From: Sulfurimonadaceae bacterium
GTDB lineage: Bacteria; Campylobacterota; Campylobacteria; Campylobacterales; Sulfurimonadaceae
Length of the DNA: 12,249 nucleotides
Reading direction: 5' to 3'
NCBI GenBank assembly: GCA_030610325.1
Contig: JAUWRZ010000030.1
Coordinates: forward strand, 1-12,249
Position 1 is the first letter of the stretch, and each line of letters starts with the position of its first letter. A program made the position numbers and the translations under genes. Below, one piece after another: positions 5,601-12,249 of the stretch. Below the pieces are notes generated by a model. It searched no databases and was not told the origin of the DNA. It worked only from the letters and a program-made list of their open reading frames with translations.

Positions 5601-7050
5601 GCAGGTAAACCCAAAAGCGACGATCACCGTCAAGCTTGTCTCGACTGCCGGAGTCGGTACGATCGCGGCTGGGGTGGCTAAAGCCTATGCAGATAAGATC
5701 ATTATCTCTGGTGGTGATGGCGGGACAGGTGCTGCTCCTCTGACATCTATCAAGTTCGCAGGAAATCCTTGGGAACTGGGATTGACAGAAGCACATAATG
5801 CTCTTAAAGCAAATGATCTTCGAAAGATGGTCGAGCTACAGACAGATGGCGGTCTGAAGACTGGTCTGGATGTCGTAAAAGCAGCCTTGCTGGGTTCAGA
5901 GAGTTTTGCATTTGGTACCGGAGTATTGACGATCGTCGGCTGTAAGATGCTGCGTATCTGTCATGTCAATCGCTGTTCAGTGGGTATTGCTACACAAAAC
6001 GAAAAACTCAGAAGTGAGCACTTTAAAGGCAATGTCGGGCAGATAGTCAACTTCTTCACACTGCTTGCTGAAGATGTCCGTTCTATCATGGCTGAGCTTG
6101 GTTTCAGGACTATGGAGGAGATGATCGGTCGTAGTGAGATGCTCAAAGTCGTCGATGATGAGTTCGCACAGAAGTTCGATTTCAGTTCTGTCTTGCATAA
6201 AGAGGCGGGTGTCGATACCTGCCAGGTCGATTTCAATCATCCTTTTGACTCAAACGAGTTTGAGAAAGATGTGCTTGCAGAAGCGATGAGTGCGATCAAG
6301 CATCCTGACCATCCAGTCCGTATAAATCGTGATATCTGTAATCTAAACAGAAGTTTTGGAGCCCGTATCAGTGGTGAGATAGCACAGTACTATGGTGACA
6401 AGGGACTTGAGGATGACTCTATCGTCATCTCGTTAAAAGGTATCGCCGGACAGGCATTGGGCGCATTCCTGATCAACGGTGTCACTATCCGTCTTCAAGG
6501 TGTGGCGAATGACTATATCGGTAAGGGAATGCATGGCGGAAGTATCATCATCACCTCCAAGCAAGAAGGTGAAGGTTTCTCTGCCGGAGGTAATACCTGC
6601 CTCTATGGAGCTACTGGGGGCCGTCTCTTTATCAATGGTTCTGTTGGTGAGCGTTTTGCTGTGCGTAACTCGGGAGCACTGGCTATCGTCGAAGGTACGG
6701 GAGATAATGCCTGTGAGTACATGACTGGCGGTATAGTCGTTATCCTGGGCTGTACCGGCGGGAACTTTGGTGCAGGTATGACCGGGGGTATCGCTTTTGT
6801 CTATGATAAAGGGCATACATTCGTCGAGCATGTCAACCGGGAACTGGTCGAAGCCAGCCGTATCGATACCGATGATGGTGATGAGGCTCGCCACTACCTT
6901 AAGCGACTGCTTAAAGAGTATGTGGCCGAGACGGGTAGTCAGAAAGCCATGAGACTCTTGCAGAACTTTCGTGTCGAGATCCGTAACTTCTGGCTTGTCA
7001 AGCCGAAGAACCTGAAAAAACTGCCGTTAAACCAAGATAAAGGGGATTAG
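2611..7050 (+). CDS. gltB: glutamate synthase (NADPH) large subunit
   Basis: GltB makes two glutamates from glutamine and 2-oxoglutarate, using electrons passed from GltD. It has 1479 residues, close to the roughly 1490 of other bacteria. Residues 1-14 are a propeptide; C15 of CGFGLIA is the glutaminase nucleophile exposed after cleavage. The class II amidotransferase domain includes HQRFSTNT (213-220) and AHNGEIN (234-240). The FMN-binding synthase domain carries SNSGEGGED (896-904), KPGEGGQLPG (946-955) and GGDGGTGAAP (1034-1043). C1111, C1117 and C1122 (C-x5-C-x4-C) bind the 3Fe-4S cluster. The C-terminal GXGXG helix runs from about 1290 to 1440. The frame is open back to 2386, but ATG 2611 has an AAGGTG ribosome site at 2599-2604 and gives the normal short propeptide. 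It heads the gltBD operon, and no key residue appears missing. Confidence 0.97.
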   Translation: MQEHHDLLRSFRDNCGFGLIANIKNRASHENLENAITALERMMHRGAVAADGKTGDGSGLLLSIPDEFMRAVTLAEGVELPDMYAVATIFTHDRDHLDILNDVCSKNDLRVVYVRDVPVDTNALGEQALETLPQIIQVFIVPDSIMATQRFDAMLYLSRKETEHRLVGNVSFYISSMSSRVISYKGLVMPTHIKEFYKDLQDPRFKISFTLFHQRFSTNTLPKWRLAQPFRAVAHNGEINSIEANRFNVEVKTESIKSNVFTDEEIARLLPILEPGASDSASGDNFFEFLIANGMDFFKAARAVIPAPWQNAPHMDPELRAFYEYQSTVFEAWDGPAAFSLTDGRYIGCVLDRNGLRPSKYVITDDDTLLIASEYGVVDIPDEKIKERGRLQSGEMIGLDLKHGKVLKNGEIDDYLKSANPYMKWLNQHMIYLQEHVDKQYERTCDFEPENLIKRQRYFNITQEIVEQVIEPMMRDGKEAVGSMGDDTPMAAFSNKQRNFSDFFKQKFAQVTNPPIDPIREQVVMSLNTGFGEVHNILDEIPTHAHRLKAISPIITREKLTVLKSFGDKSSPRFQAQYYNRTFSTAYESDLKAALDALSDAIVTAVNDDGARIVILDDSEFGKEKAVIPMLMAVGRLNQRLRTEKIRHLVSIVAVTGEVVDSHGAASLIAYGASAIYPNLLFSTVSTYAETKPNLGVSCHDALKSVHMALNSGLLKIMSKMGISTIASYRNSGLMDVLGLSREIVDDCFRDSHALIPGLGYEDIDERIRKMHKEAYEDNGFNKIFPLNIGGFYKFYNGREYHDFGPDVIHAIHAFSKSGDKKDFQAFKTLINERGFKFIRDFLEFKSDVGPISIDEVEPKEAIFKRFASAAMSLGSISPEAHESIAEAMNTIGGQSNSGEGGEDAERFNTIRNSKIKQVASGRFGVTPAYLRSAEEIQIKVAQGAKPGEGGQLPGHKVTALIGRLRHTVPGVTLISPPPHHDIYSIEDLAQLIYDLKQVNPKATITVKLVSTAGVGTIAAGVAKAYADKIIISGGDGGTGAAPLTSIKFAGNPWELGLTEAHNALKANDLRKMVELQTDGGLKTGLDVVKAALLGSESFAFGTGVLTIVGCKMLRICHVNRCSVGIATQNEKLRSEHFKGNVGQIVNFFTLLAEDVRSIMAELGFRTMEEMIGRSEMLKVVDDEFAQKFDFSSVLHKEAGVDTCQVDFNHPFDSNEFEKDVLAEAMSAIKHPDHPVRINRDICNLNRSFGARISGEIAQYYGDKGLEDDSIVISLKGIAGQALGAFLINGVTIRLQGVANDYIGKGMHGGSIIITSKQEGEGFSAGGNTCLYGATGGRLFINGSVGERFAVRNSGALAIVEGTGDNACEYMTGGIVVILGCTGGNFGAGMTGGIAFVYDKGHTFVEHVNRELVEASRIDTDDGDEARHYLKRLLKEYVAETGSQKAMRLLQNFRVEIRNFWLVKPKNLKKLPLNQDKGD

Positions 7051-7051
7051 G

Positions 7052-8437
7052 ATGAGAGAATTTATTACAACAGGACGCATCGATCCCTCTAAAAGATTGG
7101 TAGTCGAACGTACAAAAGATTTCAAAGAGATCTATGATGTCTTTCAGATAGATGATGCAAGTTCGCAGAGTGACCGCTGTATTCAGTGCGGTGATCCCTA
7201 CTGTCTGAACAAGTGTCCACTGCACAACTACGTCCCTCAGTGGTTAAAAGCTGTAGCAGAGAAAGATCTGGAGTTCGCTTTTAAGCTCTCTAATGAGCCC
7301 TCACCATTTCCAGAGGTGATGGGACGTGTCTGCCCTCAAGACAGACTTTGTGAAGGTGACTGTACACTCAACGATGGGCACGGCGCTATCACTATTGGCT
7401 CTATTGAGACTTTTATCAGTGAGGAGGGGTTCCGTCAGGGTATGAAACCTGAGTTCCCCGGGATCACGACAGATAGATGTGTAGCTGTCATCGGCTCCGG
7501 ACCGGCCGGTCTCTCAGTTGCGACCTACCTGCTGCGTTCGGGGATCGCTGTGACGATGTATGAACGTGATGATCGCGCAGGTGGTCTGCTGACTTACGGT
7601 ATTCCCAACTTCAAACTCGATAAGAAAGTAGTCAAACGCCGTGTTGACTCTCTGATCGAAGCCGGTATGGAGCTGATCGTTGATTGTGAAGTAGGAAAAG
7701 ACATCACTTTTGAAGAGATCGCTGATAAGCACGATGCCATCTTTGTGGGTATAGGTGCGACCAAGGCCAAAAATGCGCGTATCACAGGTGAGAACGGTGG
7801 GAACGTCTTTGTCTCGATGGAGTACCTTACCGCGATCCAGCGTAAGAACTTCGGGCTCACTTATGATCGTAAGTTTGAGTTTAAAGACCTCGATGTCGTC
7901 GTTATCGGTGGTGGTGATACTGCGATGGACTGTGTTCGTACATCCAAGCGTGAGAATGCTAAAAGCGTGACATGCCTCTACCGTCGTGATGCACACAATA
8001 TGCCGGGATCACAAAAAGAGTATAAGAACGCCGTGGAAGAGGGTGTGGAGTTTACGTTCTATGCTTCACCAAAAGAGATCATTACTGGTGAGGATGGCAA
8101 GGTAGTCGGTGTCGAGATGATCAAGACTGTCCTGGGTGCCAGAGATGAGAGTGGCCGTCAGCGTATGGAAGAGCTCCGTGGTAGTGAGTTCCAGGTCAAA
8201 GCTGATATCGTGATCATGGCCCTTGGCTTTGATCCGGTCGTCCCTAGCTTTTTGGCAGAGAACGGCATCGAGACCAACAGTTGGGGCGGTGTGATCATAG
8301 ATGAGGGTTTCCAGACGACGACTGCGGGCGTCTACTCCGGAGGCGACTGCTACCGTGGTGCTGATCTGGTCGTAAATGCCGCTTATGATGGACGTGAAGC
8401 TGCCCGTGCGATCGTCGACTCTCTCTTAAAAAACTGA
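7052..8437 (+). CDS. gltD: glutamate synthase (NADPH) small subunit
   Basis: GltD takes electrons from NADPH through FAD and iron-sulfur clusters and passes them to GltB. The 461-residue protein has the expected order: N-terminal cysteines C43, C46, C51, C55 (CIQCGDPYCLNKC) and C94, C100, C104, which hold two 4Fe-4S clusters; the FAD-binding GSGPAG at 148-153; and the NADPH-binding GGGDTA at 286-291. A C-terminal FAD contact region follows, with MALGFDP and a GGDCYRGADLVV segment. ATG 7052 lies one base after the gltB stop, with an AAGGGGAT ribosome site inside the gltB 3' end. This tight coupling fits a fixed ratio of the two subunits. Similar modules occur in NfnB and DPYD-like proteins, but the length and the partner gltB make the call secure. 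Confidence 0.97.
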   Translation: MREFITTGRIDPSKRLVVERTKDFKEIYDVFQIDDASSQSDRCIQCGDPYCLNKCPLHNYVPQWLKAVAEKDLEFAFKLSNEPSPFPEVMGRVCPQDRLCEGDCTLNDGHGAITIGSIETFISEEGFRQGMKPEFPGITTDRCVAVIGSGPAGLSVATYLLRSGIAVTMYERDDRAGGLLTYGIPNFKLDKKVVKRRVDSLIEAGMELIVDCEVGKDITFEEIADKHDAIFVGIGATKAKNARITGENGGNVFVSMEYLTAIQRKNFGLTYDRKFEFKDLDVVVIGGGDTAMDCVRTSKRENAKSVTCLYRRDAHNMPGSQKEYKNAVEEGVEFTFYASPKEIITGEDGKVVGVEMIKTVLGARDESGRQRMEELRGSEFQVKADIVIMALGFDPVVPSFLAENGIETNSWGGVIIDEGFQTTTAGVYSGGDCYRGADLVVNAAYDGREAARAIVDSLLKN

Positions 8438-8447
8438 TCATCTGAGT

Positions 8448-9176
8448 ATGCAGGCATTTGTCGAAGCAGCGCTTGCTGCTTGCCATGAGGTATATGAACT
8501 GATACGTACAAACAGCGATGAGGCTGCTTACAGCTCTTTCACTAAAGGTGCTGGAGGTGATATCAGCATAGGCTTTGATCTGATGGCAGAAGCTGTCTTT
8601 GTACGTGAACTTCAGCGTTTTGGCACTATCTTGTCTGAGGAGAGCGGTCAGATAGGAGAGGGTGATGCGCGCATAGTCATCGACCCCATCGATGGCAGTG
8701 ATAACCTTCTGTCGAACTTTCCCTATTACGGAGCCTCCATCGCACTGCAACAAGCGGGTGTGACTGTCGCCGGTATTGTCTGTAATTTTGCAAATGCTGA
8801 CTGTCATGTACGTTTTGGTGATGAACACTACCTTACTTCCCTGACAGAGCTGACTAAGAAAGAAGAAATTCTTATACATGAGCATAGTCGGGTCGGTATA
8901 TTTGAAAAAGCCGCCGCATCCCCTGAAAACGCAGTGTCGCTGATAGATGCGGGGCTGAAGTTCAGGTCTCCAGGTGCTATAGCACTCTCTCTTGCCTATG
9001 CGCATTATGTCAATTATGTGGTTTTTTTCGGTACAATGCGGTCATATGATCTTGAGGCGGGTATCTTTCTCTGTAAGGATCTTTTCCGCTATCAGGACGA
9101 TGGACTTCTAGTCATCGCAAAAGACCGAACAGTCTTTGACAAAATATTAAAAATCTTCAAAAGGGGTCCAAATTGA
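8448..9176 (+). CDS. inositol monophosphatase family phosphatase
   Basis: This 242-residue protein belongs to the Mg-dependent IMPase/FIG superfamily, which removes phosphate from inositol phosphates, 3'-phosphoadenosine phosphates, fructose bisphosphate or histidinol phosphate. Metal-binding motifs are visible: GDISIGFDLMAE (37-48), SEES at 63-66, DPIDGS at 79-84 (the family DPIDGT) and a C-terminal DLEAG at 201-205, where the family usually has WDxAA. The substrate cannot be read from sequence. The start is ATG 8448, 10 bases after gltD, without a strong ribosome site. The stop overlaps the accD start by three bases (TTGA). From memory a similar gene precedes accD in Campylobacter jejuni, so the pairing looks old in the phylum. 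A role as histidinol-phosphatase is possible but unsupported. Confidence 0.85.
   Translation: MQAFVEAALAACHEVYELIRTNSDEAAYSSFTKGAGGDISIGFDLMAEAVFVRELQRFGTILSEESGQIGEGDARIVIDPIDGSDNLLSNFPYYGASIALQQAGVTVAGIVCNFANADCHVRFGDEHYLTSLTELTKKEEILIHEHSRVGIFEKAAASPENAVSLIDAGLKFRSPGAIALSLAYAHYVNYVVFFGTMRSYDLEAGIFLCKDLFRYQDDGLLVIAKDRTVFDKILKIFKRGPN
9032..9037 (+). promoter_or_regulatory. possible internal promoter for accD
   Basis: TACAAT follows a run of seven T residues (9022-9028) inside the 3' part of the IMPase-like gene. A T-rich stretch before the -10 box, instead of a fixed -35, is the known Campylobacterota promoter style. The leader to accD would be about 130 bases. The coding context means the sequence may be there only for the protein. 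Confidence 0.25.
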
Positions 9177-10099
9177 GTATTCTCGATATTTTCGGTACTG
9201 CCAACAAAAAAACGGCTAAGGATGCCTCTTCTCACTGGGTCAAATGTAAATCATGTCAATCTCTGATGTATTACAAAGAGATCGAAAAACAGCAGTTTGT
9301 CTGTCCTAAATGTGGGTTTCACATGCGGATCGGTGTCAATGACCGTATCAATATCCTGGTAGATAAAGATAGCTTTGTCGAGTTCGATGCCGGACTCAAA
9401 CCGATCGATCCGCTCCGTTTTGTAGATAAGAAGAGTTATGTGAAACGTGTTGAAGAGGGCATTGCAAAGACCGGACGTCACTCCTCTGTCGTCAGTGGCG
9501 AATGTAGCATCAACGGTATCGGTACGCAGCTTGTCGTCTTTGACTTTGCCTTTATGGGTGGATCACTTGGTTCAGTAGAGGGTGAGAAGATCTTCAGGGC
9601 AGTGACACGTGCTATCGAGAAACGTCAGGGTGTGCTCATCGTCAGCGCAAGTGGTGGAGCACGTATGCAGGAGAGTACCTTCTCCCTGCTGCAGATGAGT
9701 AAGACCTCTGCAGCATTAGCACGTCTGGCGGAAGAGGGCCTCCCTTATATCTCTTTATTGACAGACCCGACCATGGGTGGTGTCAGTGCCTCTTTTGCCA
9801 TGCTTGGTGATGTCATCATCGTCGAACCGGGTGCGCTCATCGGCTTTGCCGGACAGCGTGTCATCGAACAGACGATCGGTTCAGCACTGCCGGATGGTTT
9901 TCAGCGAGCTGAGTTCTTGCTTGAGAAGGGCTCAATAGACATGGTAGTCAACCGTAGTGAGATGAAGAACACGATCGCTGACTTGCTGGGTATATTTCTT
10001 GATCAGGAACCGATGATAGCCGCAAGACGTAAAGAGGACAGCGGTGAGTCAGATATGGATCATGAAGCAGAGTACAAGCAGAGTAAGATCCTTTACTAA
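9173..10099 (+). CDS. accD: acetyl-CoA carboxylase carboxyltransferase subunit beta
   Basis: AccD pairs with AccA to transfer the carboxyl group from carboxybiotin to acetyl-CoA, making malonyl-CoA for fatty-acid synthesis. The 308-residue protein has the N-terminal zinc ribbon C25, C28, C44, C47 followed by the crotonase-like carboxyltransferase fold with SASGGARMQES, TDPTMGGVSASFAMLGD and the ALIGFAGQRVIEQT segment. Length and motifs are standard. The start is TTG 9173, overlapping the upstream stop, with a strong AAAAGGGG ribosome site at about 9159-9166. TTG is a weak start, but the next in-frame methionine lies after the first zinc ligands. Overlap with the phosphatase gene implies translational coupling. 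accA is not in the window. Confidence 0.96.
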   Translation: MSILDIFGTANKKTAKDASSHWVKCKSCQSLMYYKEIEKQQFVCPKCGFHMRIGVNDRINILVDKDSFVEFDAGLKPIDPLRFVDKKSYVKRVEEGIAKTGRHSSVVSGECSINGIGTQLVVFDFAFMGGSLGSVEGEKIFRAVTRAIEKRQGVLIVSASGGARMQESTFSLLQMSKTSAALARLAEEGLPYISLLTDPTMGGVSASFAMLGDVIIVEPGALIGFAGQRVIEQTIGSALPDGFQRAEFLLEKGSIDMVVNRSEMKNTIADLLGIFLDQEPMIAARRKEDSGESDMDHEAEYKQSKILY

Positions 10100-10108
10100 A
10101 GAGCTGTT

Positions 10109-10672
10109 ATGAAGCTTTATGCACTTTGTGATCAGTCGACACTTGATGAGAAGCAGGTCTCATTAGAGCAGTTTGTGACCCTATGTCAAGCTAGAGGTGC
10201 AGAGATCATCCAATATCGCGACAAACATGCTGATGTCTCTGAGGTAAAAAGCAGACTTATCGAGTTGAGGAAGCTTTGGGATGGCTTCTTGATCATCAAC
10301 GACAGGTTTGAACTAAGTGATTATGCTGATGGAGTCCATCTCGGTCAGGAAGATATGTATGCTATCGACAGCGACCCTCTCAAGGCTATCAAGATACTCC
10401 GCAGTGTCATAGGCAGTGATAAGCTGATCGGCCTCTCTACCCACAACGCAGAAGAGATCATTATCTCTAATACGCTTGACATCAACTATATAGGACTTGG
10501 TGCTTATCGGGCGACAGATACAAAAGATGTAGCTAACAGGCTGGGTGATCAGCTTGATCTGCTTGCAGCCGACTCAGAGCATCCTGTAGCAGCGATCGGT
10601 GGCGTGACCTTTGATGATGTCTTCGAACATGTGACCTACCGTGTCATGGGAAGGGCGCTTTATGAGAGTTGA
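10109..10672 (+). CDS. thiamine phosphate synthase-like protein (ThiE/TenI family)
   Basis: ThiE joins HMP-PP and thiazole phosphate into thiamine phosphate; TenI relatives of the same TIM-barrel fold act on the thiazole tautomer instead. At 187 residues this is somewhat shorter than most ThiE (about 210). Motifs occur in order: QYRDK (35-39), IINDR (62-66), DGVHLGQED (74-82), GLSTHN (108-113), [13 protein letters not shown] (127-139) and AIGGV (162-166). The pyrophosphate- and Mg-contacting residues of ThiE (R37, K39, N64, D65, D82, S110, K139) all appear present, which favours synthase activity over TenI, though a biochemical call is not possible from here. ATG 10109 lies 9 bases after accD. 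The end overlaps rlmH by 11 bases. No other thi genes are in the window. Confidence 0.75.
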   Translation: MKLYALCDQSTLDEKQVSLEQFVTLCQARGAEIIQYRDKHADVSEVKSRLIELRKLWDGFLIINDRFELSDYADGVHLGQEDMYAIDSDPLKAIKILRSVIGSDKLIGLSTHNAEEIIISNTLDINYIGLGAYRATDTKDVANRLGDQLDLLAADSEHPVAAIGGVTFDDVFEHVTYRVMGRALYES

Positions 10673-11120
10673 AGTGATCTCCATAGCAAAAAAAGAGCGT
10701 TCTCTTTACGACCCACTCTATAAAGAGCTTGAAAAGATGATCTCTCGCTTTGCAAAGTGTGAGGATGTCGAGATCTTTCCTAAAGATGTAGCAAAAGCAC
10801 ACACTGTCTCGGCAGATGCCGCCCAGGCAGCTTATACAAAGGCCTTGATACCATATATAGACAAAAGTTATAAGGTTGTTTTGCATCCAGAAGGCCGATT
10901 ACTTGACAGTTTTGAATTTAGTAAGCTATTAAGTGATAAGATTGCAGTTAAATTTTTCATAGGTGGTGCATACGGATTTGAGGAAGCCTTTTTGAAGCAG
11001 TGTGATCAGCAGATCAGTCTTGGCCGATTGACGATGAGTCATAAGATCGCCAAAGCAGTGCTTCTCGAACAGATCTATCGTGGCTTTTCTATCTTGAACA
11101 ATCACCCCTATCACAAGTAA
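10662..11120 (+). CDS. rlmH: 23S rRNA (pseudouridine1915-N3)-methyltransferase RlmH
   Basis: RlmH is a small SPOUT methyltransferase that methylates pseudouridine 1915 in helix 69 of 23S rRNA on assembled 70S ribosomes, using S-adenosylmethionine. The 152-residue protein matches the family length of about 155. It shows the SAM-binding knot segment [12 protein letters not shown] and the C-terminal block [20 protein letters not shown], then the near-universal HPYHK ending. The frame could begin at a GTG at 10641, but ATG 10662 is preferred: it gives the family start [11 protein letters not shown] and has an AAGGG ribosome site at 10651-10655. It begins inside the end of the thiE-like gene. A patch of AT-rich sequence at about 10860-10960 differs from the rest of the gene and contains a promoter-like motif. 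Confidence 0.93.
   Translation: MRVEVISIAKKERSLYDPLYKELEKMISRFAKCEDVEIFPKDVAKAHTVSADAAQAAYTKALIPYIDKSYKVVLHPEGRLLDSFEFSKLLSDKIAVKFFIGGAYGFEEAFLKQCDQQISLGRLTMSHKIAKAVLLEQIYRGFSILNNHPYHK
10903..10932 (+). promoter_or_regulatory. possible internal promoter for dksA within rlmH
   Basis: A consensus TTGACA at 10903-10908 is followed after 18 bases by TATTAA (10927-10932), a four-of-six match to the -10 box, within a locally AT-rich stretch of rlmH. A transcript would start near 10939 and run about 190 bases to dksA. It could let dksA be expressed apart from glutamate synthase. It may also be chance, as it lies in coding sequence. Confidence 0.3.
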
Positions 11121-11129
11121 GGACATTTG

Positions 11130-11483
11130 GTGAGAGAAAACGAATTACGTTATTTTGAGGAGATCCTCGACAATCGTAAACTGCAGATCGTAAAGAACAT
11201 CTACGGTGTAGAGAAAGAGCTGAATGAACTTAGAGGTCTTGAACTCAATGATGAAGGCGACTTCGCCTCTGTGAGTAATAATAACCTTGTTGAGACCGCC
11301 ATTGGCAACCAGCAGGAGCTTGAACTTGCTGAGATCGAGATGGCTCTTATGAAGATCAAAGACAACCTTTACGGTATCTGCGAGATGTGTGAAGAGGATA
11401 TTGGATTTCAACGTCTGAAAGTCAAACCTCATGCCAAGTATTGTATCGATTGTCGAGAGATAGCTGAGAAAAACAATTCTTAA
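11130..11483 (+). CDS. dksA: DksA/TraR-family RNA polymerase-binding regulator
   Basis: DksA binds the secondary channel of RNA polymerase and, with ppGpp, changes promoter opening, lowering rRNA synthesis and raising amino-acid biosynthesis genes. The 117-residue protein has an N-terminal coiled-coil rich in Glu, Lys and Leu. The tip reads DEGDFAS, matching the DxxDxA motif (D41, D44, A46) needed for function in E. coli DksA. The zinc finger is complete: C84, C87, C105, C108 (C-x2-C-x17-C-x2-C). The E. coli protein has 151 residues; this shorter form is typical of Campylobacterota. GTG 11130 is chosen over TTG 11127 because TAAGGA (11118-11123) is 6 bases before it, against 3 for TTG. It follows rlmH by 9 bases and precedes the membrane-protein gene by 9. 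Confidence 0.9.
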   Translation: MRENELRYFEEILDNRKLQIVKNIYGVEKELNELRGLELNDEGDFASVSNNNLVETAIGNQQELELAEIEMALMKIKDNLYGICEMCEEDIGFQRLKVKPHAKYCIDCREIAEKNNS

Positions 11484-11492
11484 GGAGTCAGT

Positions 11493-12249
11493 ATGTACAT
11501 AAAGCGCTATACATTAGTCGTTATGCTTTTGATGATCGTGATCGGATGGTATATCTATGGGTTTATCACTCAAGAGAGTATGTCTCTGGACATCTATACG
11601 ATCCATCTTCCTTCCTTGCCTATTGCATTTTGGGTGATGGTACCGGTATTCCTGTTCTATCTTGCCACGCTCGCACATATGCTCTACTACACGATGATCG
11701 GTACGATCAGACTCCGTAGATACAAGAAAGACTCTGAAAAGCTTATCGATGCACTTCAGTACACTTATCTTGGTAAAAAAGGCCGTAACAACGTCTATAA
11801 GACGAGACGTTATGCTTTGATGGGTAAACTGCTCGATAACAGTAAACTTGTACCAAACGATAGCCTTGTCCATGTCGGTGATGAGAAGATCGATACTGTA
11901 CTGGAGATGCTCCGCGAACTACAGGCTGGTAAATCAGTCGCACTGAACAAGTATCAGCTCCTTACCAGTAATCCTCTGGTCATACAAAATCAGATCAACC
12001 AGCTTGATGCAGGTGAACTGAAGCCTGGGACAGTACTTGCCAAAGTGGCGAACTATGATGAGGCAGTGTGTAAACATGCCTTTGTCAAGATGATCCCTGA
12101 GAAGCCACTGTACGAGTTGGAGAAATATAAGACCTATATGAGTAAAGAGTCACTTTTTACCATATTGGAGCGTGTCAATGACGATAAGAACAAGCTTGAC
12201 GTCTCTGATGAAGCACTGCATGCGCTTTTGATCGCACTTCCGCTTGAAG
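11493..12249 (+). CDS. conserved two-TM membrane protein of unknown function, partial
   Basis: The frame is open from ATG 11493 to the right edge, 252 codons without a stop, so the C-terminus is missing. A strong TAAGGAG ribosome site (11481-11487) lies 5 bases before the ATG. Two membrane segments are seen at about residues 7-25 and 43-66, joined by a short loop. After the second comes a basic patch, IRLRRYKK, which by the positive-inside rule puts the long C-terminal part (from about 70) in the cytoplasm. That part is mixed and soluble, with no motif I can name. A gene of this kind next to dksA also occurs, as far as I recall, in Campylobacter jejuni. I do not recognise a function. Confidence 0.78.
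   Translation, partial: MYIKRYTLVVMLLMIVIGWYIYGFITQESMSLDIYTIHLPSLPIAFWVMVPVFLFYLATLAHMLYYTMIGTIRLRRYKKDSEKLIDALQYTYLGKKGRNNVYKTRRYALMGKLLDNSKLVPNDSLVHVGDEKIDTVLEMLRELQAGKSVALNKYQLLTSNPLVIQNQINQLDAGELKPGTVLAKVANYDEAVCKHAFVKMIPEKPLYELEKYKTYMSKESLFTILERVNDDKNKLDVSDEALHALLIALPLE

Noticed and set aside
6433..6894. 153-residue minus-strand frame within gltB, and similar long antisense frames elsewhere in gltB and gltD
   Set aside because: They are shadows of the highly conserved GltB and GltD coding sequence and resemble no family.
8295..9005. 236-residue minus-strand frame across the gltD end and the IMPase-like gene
   Set aside because: It spans the junction of two well-supported plus-strand genes and shows no recognisable domain.
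10641..10661. Longer GTG start for rlmH
   Set aside because: It adds seven residues not seen in the family and lacks a ribosome site as good as the AAGGG before ATG 10662.
11255..11268. Perfect short palindrome AGGCGA-CT-TCGCCT inside dksA
   Set aside because: It coincides with codons for the conserved coiled-coil tip motif DEGDFA, so protein constraint explains it; the loop is too short for a strong RNA hairpin role.

Overview
The window looks like a chromosomal segment from a member of the Campylobacterota (the former Epsilonproteobacteria), probably a free-living, sulfur-oxidiser-type relative of Sulfurovum, Sulfurimonas or Sulfuricurvum. This rests on the short epsilon-type RecO, the DUF4395 protein, and the run IMPase - accD - rlmH - dksA - two-TM membrane protein, which as far as I recall resembles the order in Campylobacter jejuni. 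Base composition is moderate (mid-40s % GC by eye, not counted) with AT-rich promoter gaps. The assignment is inference from protein flavour and gene order, not from a database search.

Layout. (1) 1-681, minus strand: a divergent ParA-like ATPase running off the left edge, preceded back-to-back by a possible 28-residue ORF. (2) 682-935: a 254-base divergent gap with two adjacent inverted repeats (730-760 and 760-790), another hairpin (808-836), a CRP/FNR-type palindrome (869-886) and putative -10 boxes facing both ways. (3) 936-1780, plus strand: a DUF4395 membrane protein with a C-x2-C motif, followed 2 bases later by an Rrf2-family regulator without the usual iron-sulfur cysteines. (4) 1802-2419, minus strand: recO, convergent with the Rrf2 gene. 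(5) 2420-2610: an AT-rich divergent promoter gap with a 7+8+7 palindrome. (6) 2611 to the right edge, plus strand: a tightly packed block gltB, gltD, an inositol-monophosphatase-like gene, accD, a thiE-like gene, rlmH, dksA and a two-TM membrane protein cut by the window end.

How the genes work together. GltB and GltD form glutamate synthase, the glutamate-making half of the GS-GOGAT ammonium assimilation route. The downstream genes cover fatty-acid synthesis (AccD), thiamine phosphate synthesis (ThiE-like), 23S rRNA pseudouridine methylation (RlmH) and stringent-response control of RNA polymerase (DksA). Spacing inside this block runs from an 11-base overlap to a 10-base gap, so a shared transcript is likely, perhaps with internal promoters before accD and dksA. 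Most of this right-hand block is ordinary core metabolism.

The less explained material is at the left: the ParA-like ATPase with its small upstream ORF and structured leader, and the two-gene DUF4395-Rrf2 unit with a CRP-type operator. I see no rRNA, tRNA, CRISPR array, insertion sequence or clear intrinsic terminator.
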